A stretch of DNA of 64,000 nucleotides from Opitutus sp. (GTDB taxonomy: Bacteria; Verrucomicrobiota; Verrucomicrobiia; Opitutales; Opitutaceae), in assembly GCA_024998815.1 (NCBI GenBank), contig JACEUQ010000001.1, positions 558,001 through 622,000 on the forward strand, read 5' to 3'. Every line of letters starts with the position of its first letter. Position 1 is the first letter of the stretch. The translations under genes were made by a program, and so were the position numbers. Of the stretch, positions 1 to 8,574 are shown piece by piece. The notes under the pieces are model-generated. The model worked only from the letters and a program-made list of their open reading frames with translations, was not told the origin of the DNA and ran no database searches.

Positions 1-424
1 CCACCAAGTTGCCAATGATGCCGCCACAGAGCAGGCCGAAGGCGAGTTGGACGGGGCGCTGTTTGAGTTCAAGGGCGTGCCGCCAAAAATAAATCCCAGT
101 CAGAGTGAGCAGCGCGGCCAGGGCTAGTAGGGTTGTTTGGCCTGTGAACAGGCTCCAGGCCGCTCCCGTATTCCCCACGTGAATGATGTAGAAAAAACCG
201 TCGATCACGGTGACGGGGTGAACATGGTAGTTGGCCCCGTCGAAGGGGATCGCTAGGGCGATCCAGACCTTGGTGATTTGGTCGAGCACGAACACGCCAA
301 GACTCAGCCACCAGAACAGTTGGTAGGCTTGAATTCGTTGCCAGCGGGAAACCACGGATGGGGTAGGCACCGAGGTTTCCTGAGTGTGGCTTGGCGCGAA
401 AGGAGTAGCCTTGGGCTGGCTCAT
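1..424 (-). CDS. lspA: Lipoprotein signal peptidase (signal peptidase II), 3' end cut by window edge
   Basis: Inner-membrane aspartyl protease that cleaves the signal peptide of diacylglyceryl-modified prolipoproteins. About 141 codons are visible. Family motifs seen: VLDQITKVWI in the first membrane segment, HVGNTGAAWSLF (the NTGAAFS block) and GLLCGGIIGNLV, which begins the catalytic GNxxDR box; the next codon starts with G, as expected for the Asp, but is beyond the edge. The cytoplasmic N-terminus (about 30 residues) is longer than usual. Its ATG overlaps the stop of the upstream DksA-like gene by ATGA (421-424), so the two are translationally coupled. Confidence 0.93.
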   Translation of the reverse strand, partial: MSQPKATPFAPSHTQETSVPTPSVVSRWQRIQAYQLFWWLSLGVFVLDQITKVWIALAIPFDGANYHVHPVTVIDGFFYIIHVGNTGAAWSLFTGQTTLLALAALLTLTGIYFWRHALELKQRPVQLAFGLLCGGIIGNLV

Positions 425-1752
425 TCGTCGTCGCCGTCGCCACCGCTACCGGGGCTGAGCGTCGCACCTTCTTCGCCCATCTCGCCAAACAAGCCGGCTT
501 GGGAGCGCGAGCGCATGCGGTTTTTCTCGATGTCCTTCTGCGCCTCGGCCGAGTAACGGGTAAACGGCACCGCAACCAGACGCTCCTTGGCGATCGGCTT
601 CTGGGTGTTTTCGCAGATGCCGTACGTGCCGTCCTTAATTCGCTTGATGGCGGATTCGACCTCGGAGAGCGCCTCCTGCTCGGAGGAAACCAACGACAGG
701 GCGAAGTCGCGGTCGAAGGTGTCGGTGCCCGCATCGGCCATGTGTTGGCCGTAGCTGGAGAGATCGCCGGCATCATCTTTGGAGGAACGCTTGAGGGTCT
801 CTTCGGAGTGGGTATCAATCTGGCCCGTCAAGTGGTTGCGGAGCTCAATGAGGAGTTTGTAGTAGCGGCGATACTTTTCCGGAATGGATTCGCTCTCGTC
901 CACGGGAACCTGTTTTTTCTTGGGGTTAAAGCCCAAGATGTCGGCTAATGACGCAGCCTTGATGTGGTTGGGCTGCGAGGGCTTAAGCAATTTATCGTCG
1001 GCAAGCAGTTTGGTCGTCTTGTTGGTGACTTTGGTGCTTGCGGCCTTCAGTTCTTCTTCCTGCTTGGTCGCGGTTTTGGCGATCTCTCGGATTTCGTCGA
1101 GGGAGAACGCGATCGGACGAACCGGACCCTTCTTTTGCAGGATACGGGTGCGCAGGTCGCTCAGTGCTTGCGACTTGGTGGACATGGGTTTGGTCGCGCC
1201 GGTGTCCTTGGTTTCAACGCTCTTGACCAGAGGTTTAAGGGGTTTTTGCACGGTGGGGGTGGGGGGCGGGGTTGGCTTCTTGGGAAGCGGGGCGGGCTTG
1301 GCGGCCGGTTTGGCTTCGGGCGCGGACTTCGGCGCCGATTTGGCAACGGGTGCGGGCTTACTCGTCTTAACGGCCGTTTTGGCGTTGGACTTAAGCGCTA
1401 AAGGCTTCGTTGCTGATTTTTTTGGTGCAGGCGAAGGGGCCGGCTTTGCAACCTTGGTGGTTTTCGCGGACTTTTTGGGTTTCACGGGTTTGAGGTTTTT
1501 GGCTGACTTAGCTGCGGGGGTGGGAGCTACGCGCGATGCTGACTTGGCAGCCGCTGCGGGTTTAGCCGATTTGGCCGTTTTGGCGATCGTAGCGCGTGCA
1601 GCGGGTTTGGCCGACTTGGCGGACTTGGCAGGGGCAACGCGGGGGGCGGGCTTGGCCGGTGGTTTTTTAGCTGCCGGTTTTGCCGTATTTTGCGGCTTAA
1701 CTGCGGGCATCTTTTTTTGCGTGGGCGTGGGCTTTTTCGCTTTTTTGGCCAT
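421..1752 (-). CDS. DksA/TraR-like protein with long histone-H1-like Lys/Ala/Pro N-terminal tail
   Basis: 443 aa from the ATG at 1752 (MAKKAKKP); an in-frame extension up to 1872 runs into the end of ileS and is less likely. Residues about 1-210 are almost entirely K, A, P, S and T in repeats of the KPAAK/KSAKP type, like histone H1 or chlamydial Hc proteins, and probably bind nucleic acid. The C-terminal ~130 residues are a DksA/TraR coiled coil (GTDTFDRDFALSLVSSEQ) followed by the YGIC box. DksA proteins bind RNA polymerase through the secondary channel. The usual four-Cys zinc finger keeps only its first Cys; the other positions read Thr, Phe/Thr and Ala. The gene follows ileS and overlaps lspA by 4 bp, the common ileS-dksA-lspA order. 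Confidence 0.85.
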   Translation of the reverse strand: MAKKAKKPTPTQKKMPAVKPQNTAKPAAKKPPAKPAPRVAPAKSAKSAKPAARATIAKTAKSAKPAAAAKSASRVAPTPAAKSAKNLKPVKPKKSAKTTKVAKPAPSPAPKKSATKPLALKSNAKTAVKTSKPAPVAKSAPKSAPEAKPAAKPAPLPKKPTPPPTPTVQKPLKPLVKSVETKDTGATKPMSTKSQALSDLRTRILQKKGPVRPIAFSLDEIREIAKTATKQEEELKAASTKVTNKTTKLLADDKLLKPSQPNHIKAASLADILGFNPKKKQVPVDESESIPEKYRRYYKLLIELRNHLTGQIDTHSEETLKRSSKDDAGDLSSYGQHMADAGTDTFDRDFALSLVSSEQEALSEVESAIKRIKDGTYGICENTQKPIAKERLVAVPFTRYSAEAQKDIEKNRMRSRSQAGLFGEMGEEGATLSPGSGGDGDDE

Positions 1753-1778
1753 GATTGATCGAGGGTATGTGGTTAAAC

Positions 1779-4640
1779 TTAAAGTGAGTGGAGCGCTTCG
1801 GCGCAGCGCGGGCAGACTTCGCCATGTACGGTCGTTTCCAAGCTTGGCACCCAGCGCCAGCAGCGAGGACAACGCACATACCCGAGTTCCTCGCCGTGAC
1901 GCACTGACACCTCAAAGGCGGGGTTGGTGCCGTCCTGAATGACAACGAGAGAAACAATGAAGAGTTCAGGCAGGAAATCGTGATGTTTTGCCAAAATCGC
2001 ACGGAGCGGATCGGTCGGGGCGAGCGACAGGGTGATGACCGCGTCGAGCGACTTGCCGAGTTTGCCCGCGGCACGCAGCGGCTCGATGGCCTCGTTGACC
2101 TTCGCGCGGACTTTGAGCAGCGCGGCCATATCGGCTTCGAGCTCCGGATTGGTCCAGGCTGCGTCCGCCTCGGGCCAATTCTGCAGGTGGATCGGGTCGT
2201 TGGTGAACTCAGTCTTGGTCGTCGCGTAGGACCACGCTTCGTCGGCCGTGAAGGTCAGCACGGGGGCGAGGATTTTAACTAACACTTCGAAGATGTGGTG
2301 GATCGCGGTCTGCGAAGAGCGGCGCAGCGGGTGCGCCGTACCAAGGGTGTAGAGCCGGTCCTTGAGGATGTCGTGATAAACCGCCGACAGCGTGACGGCG
2401 CAGAACGAGCTCACCGCTTGGATCACGCGGTGGTATTCGTAGGCATCGTACGCGGAGGTGGCCTCGGCGAGCAGTTTTGCGGTCTGGTGAAGAGCCCAGC
2501 GGTCGAGCGTGTCGAGTTGGGAGTAGGGCAGCGCGTCTTTGGCCGGATCGAAGTCGCACAGGGTGGCTAGCTGGTAACGCAGGGTGTTGCGTAGATTGCG
2601 GTAGCCTTCGGCCGCGTTGTTGAGGATTTTCTCCGAGAGCGTGATGTCCTGGGTGAAATCCTGCGAGGCGATCCAGAAGCGGATAACGTCCGCACCGTAC
2701 TGCGCGATATAGTTGTCCGAGGTCGGGGGCTTTTCGTACTGGCCGGACTTGGAGATTTTTTTGCCGTCTTCACCGACGATGAAGCCGTGGGTGAGCACCG
2801 CCTTGTAGGGCGCTCCACCTTGGGAAATCACGCCGGTCCACAGCGAGGACTGGAACCAGCCGCGGTGTTGGTCGGAGCCTTCGAGGTAAAGGTCGGCGGG
2901 CCACTGGGTGGCGCCCTGGTGGTTCTTCAGCACGGCGGCGTGCGAAGAACCGGAGTCGATCCACACGTCGAGCGTGTCGCGCCCGATGGTGAGCGCGGTG
3001 GCGGCAGGCCAGCCGGCGGGTAAAGTCACGCCGGCGAGAATTTCGCTGGTGGTGGCGTCGTACCAGAAGTTGGTGCCTCGGGTCGCAATTTTGTCGGCGA
3101 CGGCGCGGATGACCGAGGCGTCAATAAACGCGTTTTTGTCGGTGTCGTAGAACGCGATGATGGGCACGCCCCAAGAACGTTGGCGGCTGATGCACCAGTC
3201 GGGACGGGCCTCGACGGCACCACGGATGCGAGTCTCGCCCCAGATGGGGATCCATTGGACTCCGGCGATGGATTTGAGCGCAGTCTCGCGCGGGGACGGC
3301 GCGGCGGCGTCGGCCTTGCGGTCAAGGCCGACAAACCACTGGTCGACAGCGCGGAAGATGATCGGAGTCTTGGAGCGCCAGCAATGCGGGTAGCTGTGGG
3401 TGTACTTGGCTTTGGCCAGCAAGGCACCTGCGCCGGCGAGTTTTTTCAGGACTGCGAGGTTGGCGGGAGAGGTTTTTTTGGCGGCGATATCCTCGACGGT
3501 TTCAAGTGTGCTGATGCCGACCAAGTCGGCGGGGACTTGTCCGTCGTCGAGGTAGCGACCATCGGCACCGACGGGGCAGTAAATTTCCAACTTGTAACGC
3601 AGTCCGGTGAGGTAGTCGTCGGCGCCATGTCCGGGAGCGGTGTGGACGCAACCGGTGCCGCTGTCGGTGGTGACGTAATCGCCCAGCACAACCGGCGACG
3701 CGCGGTCTACGAACGGGTGGCGAGTGGCCAGGCCTTCGAGCAATGAGCCTTTAACCGTCGCTGCGATGGATGGGGCGGCCTCGATTTTGGCGGCGGCGAG
3801 CACGGCTCCGAGCAAGGCCTGCGCAACGACGATGCGCTCGGATCCGAGGTCGGCGACCACGTAGTCCACGTCGGCGTTAACAGCGATCGCGAGGTTGGCC
3901 GGAATGGTCCACGGCGTAGTGGTCCAGATGACAATAAACAGCGGTTTTTCGGTGGGGAGGTTGAACTTGGCTGCTTCGGCGGCGGGGACCGCGAACTTAA
4001 CCCAAATGGCCGTCGAGACGTGGTCTTTGTATTCGATTTCGGCCTCGGCCAGAGCGGTCTCGAAGGGGATCGACCAATACACCGGCTTCTTGGAGCGGTA
4101 AACCAAGCCGTTTTCGACGAACGAGGAGAAAGTGCGGATAATGTCCGCCTCGTAGGCCGGGGCCTTGGTTTTGTATTCGTTCTTCCAATCGGCTTGGACG
4201 CCGAGGCGTTTAAATTGTTTGGTCTGGGTGGTGATCCAGCTCTCGGAGAAGGCGTCGCACAGCGAGCGCATCTCGGCGGTGGAGACCTGCTTGTTCTCGG
4301 CCTGCAAGGAGCGCATCACCTTTTGTTCGATGGGCAAACCATGGCAGTCCCAGCCCGGCACGTACGGGGTGCGGTAGCCACGCAGCGACTTGTAGCGCAG
4401 GGTGATGTCCTTGAGGGATTTGTTGAGCGCGGTGCCGATGTGGACATCGCCGTTGGTGAACGGCGGGCCGTCGTGCAGGACGAACGTCTTGCCGGTGTTG
4501 GCGTTCTTGCGCTGGATAGCGGCGTAGAGATCGAGTTTGTCCCAATGGGCGAGGCGAGAGGGCTCGCGCTGCACGAGATTTGCCCGCATGGGGAAATCTG
4601 TTTTAGGGAGCTGGAGGGTGTCTTTCAGTTCTTGCGCCAT
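1779..4640 (-). CDS. ileS: Isoleucyl-tRNA synthetase
   Basis: Class I synthetase, 953 aa, charging tRNA-Ile, with an editing domain (CP1) that hydrolyses Val-tRNA-Ile. HIGH motif is HIGT at residues 67-70, the KMSKS loop reads KISKS near residue 626, and the editing-site region (TTTPWTIPANLA) is intact. The C-terminal zinc module is present as RCPRCWRW and CPRC. Length and motif order match bacterial type 1 IleRS. The next gene on this strand is the DksA-like gene, whose chosen ATG lies 26 bp past the ileS stop. Confidence 0.98.
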   Translation of the reverse strand: MAQELKDTLQLPKTDFPMRANLVQREPSRLAHWDKLDLYAAIQRKNANTGKTFVLHDGPPFTNGDVHIGTALNKSLKDITLRYKSLRGYRTPYVPGWDCHGLPIEQKVMRSLQAENKQVSTAEMRSLCDAFSESWITTQTKQFKRLGVQADWKNEYKTKAPAYEADIIRTFSSFVENGLVYRSKKPVYWSIPFETALAEAEIEYKDHVSTAIWVKFAVPAAEAAKFNLPTEKPLFIVIWTTTPWTIPANLAIAVNADVDYVVADLGSERIVVAQALLGAVLAAAKIEAAPSIAATVKGSLLEGLATRHPFVDRASPVVLGDYVTTDSGTGCVHTAPGHGADDYLTGLRYKLEIYCPVGADGRYLDDGQVPADLVGISTLETVEDIAAKKTSPANLAVLKKLAGAGALLAKAKYTHSYPHCWRSKTPIIFRAVDQWFVGLDRKADAAAPSPRETALKSIAGVQWIPIWGETRIRGAVEARPDWCISRQRSWGVPIIAFYDTDKNAFIDASVIRAVADKIATRGTNFWYDATTSEILAGVTLPAGWPAATALTIGRDTLDVWIDSGSSHAAVLKNHQGATQWPADLYLEGSDQHRGWFQSSLWTGVISQGGAPYKAVLTHGFIVGEDGKKISKSGQYEKPPTSDNYIAQYGADVIRFWIASQDFTQDITLSEKILNNAAEGYRNLRNTLRYQLATLCDFDPAKDALPYSQLDTLDRWALHQTAKLLAEATSAYDAYEYHRVIQAVSSFCAVTLSAVYHDILKDRLYTLGTAHPLRRSSQTAIHHIFEVLVKILAPVLTFTADEAWSYATTKTEFTNDPIHLQNWPEADAAWTNPELEADMAALLKVRAKVNEAIEPLRAAGKLGKSLDAVITLSLAPTDPLRAILAKHHDFLPELFIVSLVVIQDGTNPAFEVSVRHGEELGYVRCPRCWRWVPSLETTVHGEVCPRCAEALHSL

Positions 4641-4782
4641 GCCTGTGGAAAGCGGCGCAGGCTACCCCCGCGCCCCCCGTAGTCAAGGGAAGAGGCAGGC
4701 CTGTTTTTGGCGCGGGAAAACATCGGCCGATTGGCCGGGCTTACGAAGACTTCCTGTGTGCAAATGGGGCACCCAATTCAAC

Positions 4783-4804
4783 CAGACTGGAAGTCGCGCT
4801 ACTT
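4783..4804. repeat. Degenerate single copy of the AGACTGGAAGTC repeat
   Basis: CAGACTGGAAGT followed by CGCGCTACTT differs from the copy at 7504-7527 by one missing C. It lies in the 200-bp spacer between ileS and the gene downstream of clpS, which otherwise holds nothing I recognise. Confidence 0.7.
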
Positions 4805-4840
4805 AAAAAAACACTCCGAGCGGGCTCGACTTGCTTTTGC

Positions 4841-5311
4841 TCAATCCTCTTCGGGCGACATCGGATCGAGGTACTTCAGGATGATTTTCTGGAGTTCATC
4901 CAAAAACATGAAGCACGCGAAGGCCTTCTGCTCCGCCGGATCCCAATTGCCGATGTTACTGCTGGCTTCGAGGGCCTCCAGGGTGTCGTCGGTGATTTGC
5001 GCCAGGTGGGTCTTGCGGAAGCGCAACCGCAGGGCGGCGCAAGCGCGCAGCACCGCCTCAGCATTTTCACGGTCGAAGGAAACAACGCCTTCGCTGAAAA
5101 ATTCCTGGTCGAAGAGCGAAAAGAGGCGGTCGCAGTCCTCGCGTTGCGACTCGAGTAGGTCCTCGCGCCACACTGCGGCGAGTTCAGCATCGGCCTCGGC
5201 CAACGCAATCGGCACGGCCAATTGCGTGCGCAATTCATCGGCCACCGACTTGATCAAGTCGAGTAACGGGGCGACCGCAGGAATGCTCAAACGGACATCA
5301 ACTCGCTTCAT
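4841..5311 (-). CDS. Conserved protein of unknown function downstream of clpS
   Basis: 156 aa, starting at the ATG at 5311 (MKRVDVRL), which overlaps the clpS stop by 14 bp; a longer in-frame start at 5371 would run 74 bp into clpS and is less likely. No signal peptide or membrane segment. The protein is acidic and mostly helical, with a central ALRLRFRKTHLAQITDDTLEALE stretch and an ELQKIILKYLD helix near the end. The position directly after clpS and the size recall the DUF2017 proteins that follow clpS in Actinobacteria, but I cannot show homology by eye. A link to the ClpS/ClpP degradation pathway is an inference from context only. Confidence 0.7.
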   Translation of the reverse strand: MKRVDVRLSIPAVAPLLDLIKSVADELRTQLAVPIALAEADAELAAVWREDLLESQREDCDRLFSLFDQEFFSEGVVSFDRENAEAVLRACAALRLRFRKTHLAQITDDTLEALEASSNIGNWDPAEQKAFACFMFLDELQKIILKYLDPMSPEED

Positions 5312-5570
5312 GGGGCTCGATGGTGGCGCAAAGGTGCCACTGTTGAAGTGAAAAGGCGTAGGCTTCGGCATTTTCGCGCACCCCCGCCCAAACGATGGAG
5401 CGGCCTGATTCGTGTGCCTCCATCATGTGTTGGACCGCGGTGGCTTCGTCGAAACCAAACAGCTTGCGCAGCACCATCACCGCATAGGACATGCGTGTTA
5501 CTGCGTCGTTAAGGAAAACAACGCGCCACGCCTGCGGCCCTGAATCGGTGTGATCAGTTGAACCGCTCAT
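5298..5570 (-). CDS. clpS: ATP-dependent Clp protease adaptor ClpS
   Basis: 90 aa. ClpS binds the N-domain of ClpA/ClpC and delivers N-degron substrates. Recognised from VVFLNDAVTRMSYAVMVL (the family VxLxNDxxTxMxFVVxVL block, with the Asn-Asp pair that contacts the substrate amino terminus), then AVQHMMEAHESGRSIV and a C-terminal WHLCATIEP strand matching the usual LLCTMEP. Its ATG overlaps the proS stop by ATGA (5567-5570), and the following gene overlaps its end by 14 bp, so the three form one operon. Confidence 0.93.
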   Translation of the reverse strand: MSGSTDHTDSGPQAWRVVFLNDAVTRMSYAVMVLRKLFGFDEATAVQHMMEAHESGRSIVWAGVRENAEAYAFSLQQWHLCATIEPHEAS

Positions 5571-7333
5571 GCTTGGGCAAACGCGTCACGGACGACAGCG
5601 GCGATGTGTTCGGCAGCCTCGGCGACGGGCACTTTGATGACGTCCTTCTTGGAGCGCCATTTCAGCTCGATGACACCGGCCTGCAGGCCTTTGCCTCCGA
5701 TGGTGATGCGTAGCGGAATACCAATAAGGTCGGCATCCTTGAATTTAACTCCGGGGCGCTCCTCGCGGTCGTCGATGATCACATCGGCACCGGCTTGTTC
5801 GGCGACTGCGGCCAGTTTCTTGGCGAGCTCCGCAGGTTCAGCTACCGAGGGATCTAGCAGCGTGATGATCACTTGGAACGGGGCAACCGACCAGGGCCAG
5901 ATGATGCCGTCGTTGTCGTGGCTTTGCTCGATCACGGCCTGCATCGTACGGCTGATGCCGATACCGTAGCAGCCCATGACCATCGGGTGGGATTGCTTCT
6001 GGTCGTCGGTGTAGACCGCGCCGAATTTCTCCGAGTACTTGGTGCCGAGTTTGAAGATATGGCCGACCTCGATGCCGCGTTTAACTTGCAGCGGTTGACC
6101 GTTCTTGGGGTCGGGCTCGCCGGGACGCACGCGGCGAAAATCGCCAAATTTGGTGATCTCGAGGTCGCGGGTCACGTTGACGTTGCGCAGGTGGAAACCG
6201 TCCTTGTTGGCACCGGTCACACCATTGCCGATCAGGCGAATGGCATGGTCGGCGAACACACCGACGAGGGCTGACGGATCTTTGATCGAGCCTTTGACGG
6301 CGCCAAGGCTGCCGGGTTTGGCACCGAGGACGGGCTCGATTTCTTCGGCGGTGGCGGCGCGGCACAGGGTGAAACCGAGCGAGCCCAACTTGGCCTCTTC
6401 GAGCTCGTCGTTACCGCGAATGATAACGATGAACGGTTTGCCGTCGCCGATGTAGACGAGGGTCTTGAACTGCTGGTCGGCCTTCACGCCGTAGGGAGCG
6501 GCTTCGAGCGCGGCGATGGTCAGAGCGCCAGGGGTGGGGAACTCCTCGACTAGACCGATCGGGGCTGCATCGACTAGGTCGGCAGGCACCAGAGCACTGG
6601 TGGCTTTTTCGCGGTTGGCCGCGTAGCCGCTGGCCTCGTTGTAGATCACGTCGTCGTCGCCGATTTCGGCGGGGACCATGAACTCGTGGGAAAAACTGCC
6701 GCCCATCACGCCGGTGTCGGCCTCGACTGCGATGGCGGTTACACCGATGCGTTTAAAGAAGCGCACGTAGGCGTCCTTCATCGCCATGTAGCTCTTGATC
6801 GCGCCGTCGTCGGTGGCGTCGAACGAATACGAATCCATCATGACGAACTCGCGGGCGCGCATCAGGCCGAAGCGCGGGCGGATCTCGTTACGGAATTTGG
6901 TGGCGATCTGGTAAAAGTTTTTCGGCAGGTCGCGGTAGCTGGTGATCTCGTTTTTGACCAGCGGGGTGATGATTTCCTCGTGGGTCGGCCCGAGCACGAA
7001 CTCGGGTTCGCGGGAGCGTCCTTTGTTAGCGCCGGCGTTGTCGACGCGGAACATGATCTCGCGGGCGGCGGCCCAGCGCGGGCCCTGTTCCCAGTTTTCC
7101 ACGGGATGGATGTGCGGCATCCACAGTTCGATGGCGTCGGCGACTTCAAGTTCATCCCGGCAGATCTGTGAGATCTTCTGCATGACACGCAGGCCGAGCG
7201 GCATGTAGGAATAGAGGCCGCCGCCGAGCTTGCGCACGATGCCTGCGCGCATGAGCAGCTTATGGGAGGCGATTTCTGCATCGGCCGGGCTATCGCGCAG
7301 GGTGGAAATGTGGAACTTGGTCCAAGTCTTCAT
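5567..7333 (-). CDS. proS: Prolyl-tRNA synthetase (bacterial type with editing insert)
   Basis: 588 aa from the ATG at 7333 (MKTWTKFHIST); a start 39 bp upstream would add a 13-residue extension of no known kind. Class II synthetase for proline. Motif 1 region IVRKLGGGLYSYMPLGLRV, the motif 2 segment RNEIRPRFGLMRAREFVMMDSYSF and the motif 3 segment GCYGIGISRTMQAV are intact. Between motifs 2 and 3 lies the INS editing domain that removes Ala-tRNA-Pro. Length fits the E. coli-type ProRS. Translationally coupled to clpS. Confidence 0.97.
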   Translation of the reverse strand: MKTWTKFHISTLRDSPADAEIASHKLLMRAGIVRKLGGGLYSYMPLGLRVMQKISQICRDELEVADAIELWMPHIHPVENWEQGPRWAAAREIMFRVDNAGANKGRSREPEFVLGPTHEEIITPLVKNEITSYRDLPKNFYQIATKFRNEIRPRFGLMRAREFVMMDSYSFDATDDGAIKSYMAMKDAYVRFFKRIGVTAIAVEADTGVMGGSFSHEFMVPAEIGDDDVIYNEASGYAANREKATSALVPADLVDAAPIGLVEEFPTPGALTIAALEAAPYGVKADQQFKTLVYIGDGKPFIVIIRGNDELEEAKLGSLGFTLCRAATAEEIEPVLGAKPGSLGAVKGSIKDPSALVGVFADHAIRLIGNGVTGANKDGFHLRNVNVTRDLEITKFGDFRRVRPGEPDPKNGQPLQVKRGIEVGHIFKLGTKYSEKFGAVYTDDQKQSHPMVMGCYGIGISRTMQAVIEQSHDNDGIIWPWSVAPFQVIITLLDPSVAEPAELAKKLAAVAEQAGADVIIDDREERPGVKFKDADLIGIPLRITIGGKGLQAGVIELKWRSKKDVIKVPVAEAAEHIAAVVRDAFAQA

Positions 7334-7453
7334 GAAGTTCGTCAACGAAACATCCGCGTCGGCCCGGGGCAATGGTTATCCTCGCGCTAAGGAAAATTGG
7401 GCTTTTCCGGCAGGCCGATCGTCCGGAAACGGGTGCGCCCTTCGCCGGTTAAA

Positions 7454-7556
7454 AGTAGCGCAGACTTCCAGTCTGCTCCGAGAATGGCTGACGCAGGCAT
7501 GATGCAGACTGGAAGTCCGCGCTACTTGCCGGAGCAGACTGGAAGTCTGCGCTACT
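7454..7556. repeat. Inverted repeat cluster of AGTAGCGCAGACTTCC type (three copies)
   Basis: A 27-bp sequence at 7454-7480 is repeated as an exact reverse complement at 7530-7556; a third, slightly diverged copy is at 7504-7527 in the same orientation as the second. Each copy contains its own hairpin, GCAGACTTCCAGTCTGC, with 7-bp arms and a 3-nt loop. They fill most of the 236-bp spacer between proS and the exoribonuclease gene. A degenerate fourth copy is at 4783-4804. REP-like or MITE-like; no open reading frame lies between the arms. Confidence 0.9.
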
Positions 7557-7569
7557 CACTGACGGTCGG

Positions 7570-8565
7570 CTACGTTTTTGGCGTGAGCGGTTTGGTCAGT
7601 AGCACGGTGCTCAAGCCCGGCAGGCGTTCGGAAAAATCCGAGCTGTCGTTGGCCTGCCGCAGCGTGCGCTGGACCATGCCCATCTTGGCGTCGAGGTTGT
7701 CGATCATCGACACAAACACCGCCTCCGGCGTCGCCGCATACACCGCCGCTCCCCACTCGGGTTCGCCCTGGTGGCTGAGCACGATGTGCTCCAGGCGCTC
7801 CAGGCGCTCGGAGTCTAGACGCGACTTGATCCCGTGTTTACGCGCGAGTTGGTAGCCCAAAACCACGTGGCCTTGCAGGATTCCCTTGCGGCTGCGTTTG
7901 GTGGCGAGCGAACCCTCGTATTCGACGGTTTTGCCGGTGTCGTGAATCAGGATCCCGGCCATGGCCAGGTCCGCGTCGACTTCAGGGTAGAGCGGCAACA
8001 GGGCTTTGCAGGCGCGCGCCATGTGGATGGTGTGCTCCAACAGGCCGTGGCGGTAGGCGTGGTGCATGGCCACTGCCGCCGGCGTCCACTTGAACACCTC
8101 GCCGACCTCCTCGAAAATCCCGCGCACGGTCATGCGTAATTCGTCGTGCTTAATCGCGTCGATGAAGTGCTGGAATTCAGCCCAAAGTTCGCCGACGGGT
8201 TCGGGCGCAACTTCGACCAGGTTGTCGATCAATCCCGGGGCGCCGAGTTCCTCCTCGGAGAGCGCCGCCACTTTGAGTAACTTCGGCGAAAGCCTGCCCT
8301 GGTAATAATCGATGCGGCCCTCCACGCGCAGCACTCCTCCCTCGCCGGCCGCTTTGACCGTGTCGAATACCGCGCCGTCGCTAAACAGCGTGCAGCCGAA
8401 GGATCCGGTGCGGTCGCCCAAGTCGAGGGTGAGAAACGGATTGCCGTTGGACGCGTTCTTGCTGGTGAGTTTTTTAACCACCAGAACACTCGCGAAGGGG
8501 CGCCCGGAGGCGTCGACTAGCGCCTTGAGTTCGCGGACAGAAAGCAGGGGGAGTTCTTCGGTCAT
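7570..8565 (-). CDS. 3'-5' exoribonuclease of the YhaM family (OB-fold plus HD domain)
   Basis: 331 aa. N-terminal OB-fold (about residues 15-110, with DLGDRTGSFGCTLFSDG and GRIDYYQGRLSPKL) joined to a C-terminal HD phosphohydrolase domain. HD signature residues visible: HHAYRHGLLEHTIHMA, ILIHDTGKTVEY (the paired HD) and HIVLSHQGEPEWG. This is the layout of Bacillus YhaM, a cytoplasmic 3'-5' exoribonuclease. The next gene on the strand begins upstream with a 9-bp gap, so it is likely co-transcribed with the isochorismatase-type gene. Confidence 0.85.
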   Translation of the reverse strand: MTEELPLLSVRELKALVDASGRPFASVLVVKKLTSKNASNGNPFLTLDLGDRTGSFGCTLFSDGAVFDTVKAAGEGGVLRVEGRIDYYQGRLSPKLLKVAALSEEELGAPGLIDNLVEVAPEPVGELWAEFQHFIDAIKHDELRMTVRGIFEEVGEVFKWTPAAVAMHHAYRHGLLEHTIHMARACKALLPLYPEVDADLAMAGILIHDTGKTVEYEGSLATKRSRKGILQGHVVLGYQLARKHGIKSRLDSERLERLEHIVLSHQGEPEWGAAVYAATPEAVFVSMIDNLDAKMGMVQRTLRQANDSSDFSERLPGLSTVLLTKPLTPKT

Positions 8566-8574
8566 GGGGTGGGG

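Noticed and set aside
884-1942. Long plus-strand frame opposite the DksA-like gene, rich in Ala, Gly and Leu
   Set aside because: It is the complement of the Lys/Ala/Pro repeat tail; composition is a by-product and the other strand has a clear domain and operon overlaps.
7454-7556. Possible CRISPR array
   Set aside because: Copies are inverted relative to each other, spacing is irregular and no cas genes are present.
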